Part shown: piece after piece, positions 57,940 through 64,000 of the stretch
Position numbering within the stretch: position 1 is the first letter of the stretch
Layout: each line of letters opens with the position of its first letter
NCBI GenBank assembly: GCA_017562135.1
Contig: QEYB01000158.1
Location: 248,001 to 312,000 of the forward strand
Length of the DNA: 64,000 bases
Reading direction: 5' to 3'
Origin: Dipylidium caninum
Lineage: Eukaryota; Platyhelminthes; Cestoda; Cyclophyllidea; Dipylidiidae
Notes under the pieces: generated by a model
Seen by the model: only the letters and a program-made list of their open reading frames with translations
What the model was told of the DNA's origin: nothing
Database searches by the model: none
Position numbers and translations under genes: made by a program

Positions 57940-60900
57940 CCGGACATTTCTCGCTCTCCCACCTCGGCCTGGCACGAGTGGAAACAGCCCCGACGTCACG
58001 CAGCTCCCGCAACATAGGCTCACCGAGCGCCTCATCCGCTCTCGGGACGCTGGAGCGCTCGGCAGGTGATGACCACGCGAAATCGGTCCCGCCGGGTGGA
58101 CCGACTAGTCAGAAATGGCCAACTCGATGGCCGAGGCTACTGAGAAGGCGAGTAGGTGGGCGCAAGACTATGCGCCTCCACAATTGGCGCGACAAATGGG
58201 CTCTGAGACCAAAACCGGTCGGACGGGGATGGCGAGGCTGGACCGACACCCGCGTCTGCGATTGTCCAGCCGTTCGCCTCGAATGTCAACATGCCATCGT
58301 CGCTAATATCCCAATTTTCGCCCTGTCGTCGCCCCCTCCGCCCGCCGGTGTCGGAGTGAATGAGTTAGCGTTTGGCCTCGGGTGTTAATTTGTCCGCGAT
58401 GACAGCAGGTCGTTTTTAGGTCAGTGGCAGGGAGGCGAAACGGGCACAGAAACCGGTCCACTTGCGCTGTGATTCTCCTCCCTGCTCCGCGACCAGTCTC
58501 GGATGCGGCCGAAAAATCGGTCCGCCTCATCCCCGCCCGCCCCACCCCAGGCCGGCGGGACTGAGCGGCGGGGCAAAACCTCCCGGCCGAGGGCCCGGCA
58601 CGTCGGGATGAGGCAAAGGCCGCTCTCCGCCTCTTCGGAGAGGTCCAGTGAATGGCAACCACGTGGACGAAAGTATTTTCCCCACACCCGGCCAAACGGG
58701 GCAGAAAGTCCGTCCGGTCATTTCACGGGTGAATCGCCCCAATTTCCTCACCCACCTGTCGAATTTTCGTGTGACCCGGTTGTTTTTTCGTGTTGAGGGC
58801 TAATCGTTTTCGGCCTCTTGCATCAAACGTCTCGCCGCGGTCGGGGATTTTTTGTTGGTTCCAAGCCGGGAGGCTTCCCGTCTTCTCGTCTGTGGACAGT
58901 TTCAGTCGAGTTTTTCCACACGCAAGTGGGGCTCAGGTCCCGTCGCGAGCGGGATCCGCCAAGTCCGCCACAAAGACACTGGTGCGCGACATACATCTGA
59001 GCGATGACAAGTTCGAAGGCGGCTTCGGCAGACTTGTAGAAATCACGTGTCCGGCGTCATCGGACTGCATCGCGTACTGGTCGAGTATCCCGCGGAGCGG
59101 AGCACTCCGACGTCACCCTTGTGCTGAAGCGGAAGACGTCTGTTCCCGTGGGAGGAGAGAAGCTTTGCGGCCATATTTCGGGTGTGGAGGCGCAGGCGTG
59201 GCGGCACCAGTTCACTTTCGTCGCTCAGTCATTCACCCACGGACTTGTTGAAATCCTCCAACTTTCTCACCATCTCGAAGTATCCAAGGTGACAGGAACG
59301 AAGGAGAACTCCTCGTCCACACCCAGGTGTAGTTAGGCCCAATCCTGTGAATAGCAGGCAGTTTGAAGCCGGGAGGAGGTCGAACTCGGCCGCGGTTAGT
59401 CGGTAGGATGAGCGGCCTGCGTCCACGTCCCGTCAGCTCCGTCTACAACCACGGGGAGGAAACTTCCTCCCCTGACGGTCCTGAGACGGCGAAATGAAAG
59501 ACTGCTCACCGTGCGTCGTCCGAATAAGAAGATTGAAACCGCCTTTGCCCGGTTATTCTGGAGTCTTAGTCGTGGAACCGTCGGAAAGGAGGGAACTCTC
59601 CAAGTTGAAAGGGGAAAAACAATGACAGGCAGGTTGACAACGACGCGACCTTCTAATCAGGTTATTTTCTGCACTTCATGCCGCTTCGTCGACCCTTTCA
59701 AGCCCTCTCCGACCCTTCTACCCAGCGAAACAACCTCCACTCTACTTTCCGGGAGGGCTTCGTGGTTCATTCCATCCAGACGGGTCGTCTGGACTACAAC
59801 CTGGCGAAGGGGAAGGCATCAAGGCTCTTCTACAGCTGTTCGCTCCATCGGCAGCACTGACACTGTCCGGTGCACAACCAGTCAATGTGCGTGAAGGAAC
59901 TCCGTGTATTAAAAAGTGACTGGGGCATTGTGGAAGTGCCAGCGGTAAACTTTCGTGTCCAAAGTCTGCCGAATGCACACGCTGTGCGAGAAAAACTCTT
60001 GAACGCCATCCAGCGGATGGGACGCGGTGCTAGGGCGGATAGCCACGGCTAAGTCGTGCGATCAAGTGGTGTCGAAGTAGCCTTCGGAGTGATGCTTCGA
60101 GCGGGACCGTCGCCGGGGCGGAGGGTGGACGATCCTTCGAGTCACATCACTCGAAAAACCTAACAGGCGACTTCTTAGAATGCTAACATCACCGAAAGCG
60201 AGCTCTCGACGGCGGAGTTTTTGGCTGCGGCGCAACTTCCAGCTCCACGGGGGGAATGCTGCGGTGCACGGCGGGGAGCTTCTAGCTGTGCTCCTCTCTG
60301 ACACCGGCTGATCGTTCCCGGAAGCTTCACCGCAGAATGCACATCCGCCAAAAAGCCTCCGAGAAGCAGGGGGCGTAGCCGACGAGTGACCGGAGACGGG
60401 GAGCCCGAATGTGAGAAGGGGAACCGTAAACACCGCATATCGACGCGAATGATTGAAAAGGACCGCTTTAAAACGGCGCGGGGGGATTCGGCCTTGAGAA
60501 TAGGACCTCGAGCGACCATCGCGACGGTCACTCAGCGTAAATTCAAGGTAGTTCGCGAAAGCATTTAGTTCTGACAGGCGAGGAGCAGTTAGTTGATTCG
60601 TTTGCGTACCAAATTGGTCGACCAGCATGGGTTCCGCCTTTAAGGCTAAAATTCTTGAAAGTCCCCGAACCTTCCGCCCCCCCCCCACCGACGCCGTGGC
60701 CTCGTGGCTCGTCGCCGGGCGGGGCGAACGAGCGAGGACACACTTCGCGGGCACATTTGATCGGTATTTCCACGTGTATTCAGTGCAAACTCGCCCGGGG
60801 TAAATTCGGTGAGTGGCAGGCGTTTGGCTGAGCAGACTTCCCTGTCCACCCCCACGCTGCATCGCCTCGCCCGCGGAGCAGCGCATTAACCGCAAACTGG

Positions 60901-63900
60901 GGAAATAAGAGTGTAGAAGGGTAGGAGGAGGAGGCAGGGGGGGGGCAGCGAAGCGTTAGGAGGGTTTATACTCTTCGCATCCAATAATCCGCCGCCCCCG
61001 CCCCACCCGGAAGAGGATTATTAAGTGTTTGCCGTGCCACCCGAGCCGCTGCGCCACACGCACGCGTACGCTACGCGCCACCCCCCACCGCCGCCTCCCC
61101 CACCGCCAGAGCTGTCACCGGCACCGCCGGCATCGAGGGTGTCGCGCAGTCGCGAGAGGAAACACACAACGCCATTCACCGCTTCACCCTCCCCCCGGGC
61201 TCCTCTCCCTTTCCACCTCCTCCGCCACCACCACACTTAGTCCAAAGGGCTTTTAGTGGCGAGTTGAGTAGATTCGAGGGGAATAAAGTGTTGGCGTGGG
61301 AGCAGTCGTGAAGACGCTGGCTTTAATAGACTGGTCCTCGCGCCTCATCGCCTCCTCGCCCCATCCAACCCCACCCTGTGCCTTCAACGAGTGCATTTAG
61401 CCAGTGGCGACAGCAGATGCGATGTGGGGCTCTTTTTCCCCCTCCTCGGCGCGGGACGAAAAGACCCCACCGATGATGAGAAGTCGTCGAGACGTAGTGA
61501 TGAGAAGGTAGACTTTTTGTCGAGCTGCATGCAGTAGTTACGCTGAGTTTACCGCCAGACTGACGTATCCCGCGATCTGGACGCGGACGACTTCGGCGGC
61601 GCCTCCTCGGTCAGGCCTTTCGCGCGTTGCGCCTCGCCGCCTGCAAGCTCGGGTGGGCGACCACTGCCAAATCCGGGCAAAGAAAGTGTTTTTTCTTCGA
61701 AAGCGCCTCCGCACAAGTCCTTAGTCCAATTCAGGACTGTGGAAGGAGAGTGAGACTGCCTGAACGGTCCCATTCAGGCCTCACTTGTCCGGTTGCAGGC
61801 ATCTTCCGCACACGCCGACACGTCGGAGACAACAGCATTTCCGTTTGGAACCGAGGCCTTGCCTAAGTGTCCGTGGGCTGCGCTCCACCGACCTCTTCGC
61901 GGCCATGTCGTCGCTGTGGGCCGTGTTGGGGTCGGCAGGACAGTCTCGGTCGCACGGTTGCTTCACTAGTGTTTTAGTAACGGGGCGACTTGGTGAAAAT
62001 GCACATCCCCCCATCATCATTTGGCCTTGCCACGTTTCCCCAGTCCCGCTCTCGGTGGCCTGTAAGGGCGCGAGGGCGAAGGTCATTGAGCCTTTCCCAC
62101 CTCCCACAGACGACAGACACGCTAACGCGCTGCCAAGGCTGCCGGGAGGCAGAGTCACTCCCCACGTGACGCAGCGCAGGCGGCGGCGCGCGTCTCCGTC
62201 GCCTGCGGCCACAGACTCGGACACGAGGGAGCCGACGAGGGCGCGAAAAAGGCGATTCTGCCTCGGGCGACACGAACACACACGCTTCGGGGAGAAGCCT
62301 CGCACCGCCACCCGCCCGAAGTGGCGGCGAGCTCAGCTCCACTCGAATTGCCCTCGAAAGTGCCGAAGACGGGGGCCAACGGAAGGGGACCCCCGCCGCC
62401 AAGTGGAAGCTTGTCCCGGGCCGACCTTCTTTTGATCCTATCTTTGGTCCAAGGCCGTGCCAAGGGTTGGACGCCTGCAATAAGCCGCCCCTGCCCCCGC
62501 CCCGCTCCTCCCGGAACCTCGGTCTACTATTTATTTCCATCAGAGGAGACGGCGCCTCCCGATTTTCCTCCCTCCTCCGTCTCTGACCTCATCTTGGAGG
62601 AGGAAGCCACGGAACAGCGAGATCCTCCGAGGAAAGGAAGGCTTTTCTGCGAGGGATGCTCCAAACCCGCGTATCTCGGCGCGATGAGGGATTTTCTCCA
62701 CCATGTTGACCCTCGTCGTGTCCCTCGACGCTGGCCAATTCCCAATCGCCACAGTCCACATGGCAGCAGCGGTGTCGGCTGTTGCCAGGGCCTCCATGAC
62801 ATCTTTTATTTCCGGGGGCGGGCGCGTTCGCCAGACTCCCCTTAAGACAACACCAGCTTCACCTTCTACTAGAAGAAAAGTGGAGCAGAAGGTAAACAAA
62901 GAGCCAATGGAGGAGGGCGACGAGGCGTGAAATCGGATACGCGAACTTTGTTCGCTTTGTTGGCGTGGAGTCGAGGTTTCGGCTTGGCCTTACGGCCGCC
63001 ACTCCGACTGTCCGCCAGATGAACGCCTCCACGGACTCCTACCACTCTGCCCGAAGTCTTGGCAGAGCAAGTGACATGTTTATCAAGGTTTACCGGGTGC
63101 CGCGGCTCCAACGCCTCGGTGCGGACTTGCCGCATGGGGAGGAATTCACGAGTGGAGCATTAGACGTTGAAGGCGGAGAGGCTGAACACCCGCAGCTCTC
63201 AACAACTCATATTCCACGTAGGCGACTCAGTTACCAAGGAGGAAAACAAAACAAAACCCTTTCGTCAGGCACCTACGACGTCCACGACGACGGAAAAGGC
63301 GCCTTCGCATTCTCATGCCGGTTGACAGGCGCAGGTCTTGGCGGCCTCACGTCCACTCAGGCGCCGAGGAGACTGGTCGACCGCCTCTCGAGGATATTTC
63401 GGGGGTGACCGGTTGGCTTCCGCATCTCTTTGGCCCTTCAGTTGACCCTCTTCCCGTCTCGTCTTGGAAAGACGGACACTTCAAGGCTGCTGCCAATGGA
63501 TCTTGACGCAAGTCTTAACCATCCTATCGAGTTTCGTCTTACTGGGTGAGTCTTGCTTGTCCGTGGCCATCACGGACAGTTCTCTCGGTGGCCTGTGATC
63601 GGGAAAAGAAGGCCTTACACACACTTCCAACCAATTAGACTCCGGTGGGGGACGCACCCACCGTCTTCTGCTAAAATTCCACGTTTGTTACGCTTCCACG
63701 GGGGAGTTGAGGGTCACCGCGCCAGTAAGGGAGTGTCCGAGAGGGACAGCAAAGAGGAAATGGGAGGGACGAGCGCGGCAGGTGCTGGAAAAGCCAGGCC
63801 TGGTGCGGTGCGGCCATCCATTCGTCCGCTAAGTCGCTTCCTCACACAATTCCCAACTATGGGAGTCGAGCACTAGTGGAGAGGCGGCGGTCACTGTCTC

Positions 63901-64000
63901 CCTCTTGTCGGGGATCCGAGACTCCACAGGGGAAGCGAGTTCCTCTGCTGGTCGAGAGGATTTCTCACAATTAGGAGGGCACAGAGGCGACGACAAAATG
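57940..64000. other. GC-rich terminal region without a supported gene
   Basis: Open frames overlap on both strands. A few plus-strand pieces look slightly protein-like: 59082-59290 (HSDVTLVLKRKTSV, ending at a donor-like AAG|gtgaca), 59650-59940 (two competing frames) and 63019-63190. I could not link any of them into a phased exon chain or assign a domain. No transposon, tRNA or rRNA was recognised. Confidence 0.4.

Noticed and set aside
59082..59290. Possible BTB-like exon (HSDVTLVLKRK...)
   Set aside because: The resemblance is limited to a few residues. The continuation does not follow the BTB pattern and no partner exon was found.
59650..59940. Protein-like reading downstream of a cag acceptor
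   Set aside because: Two different frames look equally plausible and neither has a recognisable motif or a phased neighbour.
1..64000. CRISPR arrays, prokaryotic operons, insertion sequences, attachment sites
   Set aside because: No regularly spaced direct repeats, transposase-like frames or terminal inverted repeats were noticed, and the gene structures are eukaryotic.

Overview
The window is nuclear DNA of an animal with a compact genome. Spliced genes with GT-AG introns, a calmodulin-like EF-hand protein, the ER glucosidase II beta subunit, a K50 paired-like homeobox gene and a BCL11-type zinc-finger gene rule out a prokaryote. Many introns are very short: about 28-43 nt, with a second group near 70-79 nt. 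This pattern is best known from flatworms (tapeworms), and small introns also occur in some nematodes. I cannot fix the species from sequence alone; a parasitic flatworm or a nematode is my best guess. All spliced models were built by eye from splice signals, reading-frame phase and protein character.

Layout. 1-7.4 kb: GC-rich, no convincing gene. 7.4-13.4 kb: an AT-richer island with the calmodulin-like gene (minus strand, 5 exons) and the glucosidase II beta gene (plus strand, about 9 exons, ending in an ER-retention-like HTEL). 14.6-18.5 kb: minus-strand coding sequence, including a well-phased 4-exon gene for an unrecognised, probably helical protein. 18.5-31 kb: a long GC-rich stretch where I support no gene. 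31.6-37.2 kb: a CCAAT-box cluster, a CT/GA inverted repeat and a K50 paired-like (Otx-like) homeobox gene whose homeodomain lies at the extreme C-terminus of a long Pro/Ser-rich protein. 39.5-47.3 kb: the most unusual part. It holds a tandemly duplicated block with a TATA core promoter and a conserved hairpin, then a secreted TULIP/BPI-like gene, a tail-to-tail membrane-anchored paralogue, and a divergently transcribed type I membrane protein with two Ig-like regions. 49.3 kb: a second CCAAT cluster. 54.0-57.9 kb: a short BCL11-like zinc-finger gene with a poly(A) signal. 57.9-64 kb: GC-rich, nothing firm.

How the genes relate. Calmodulin-like, glucosidase II beta, homeobox and BCL11 look like independent genes. 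The TULIP-like pair and the Ig-like membrane protein form one cluster of secreted or cell-surface proteins, the best candidate here for something undescribed. I saw no transposon genes, tRNAs, rRNAs or CRISPR arrays.
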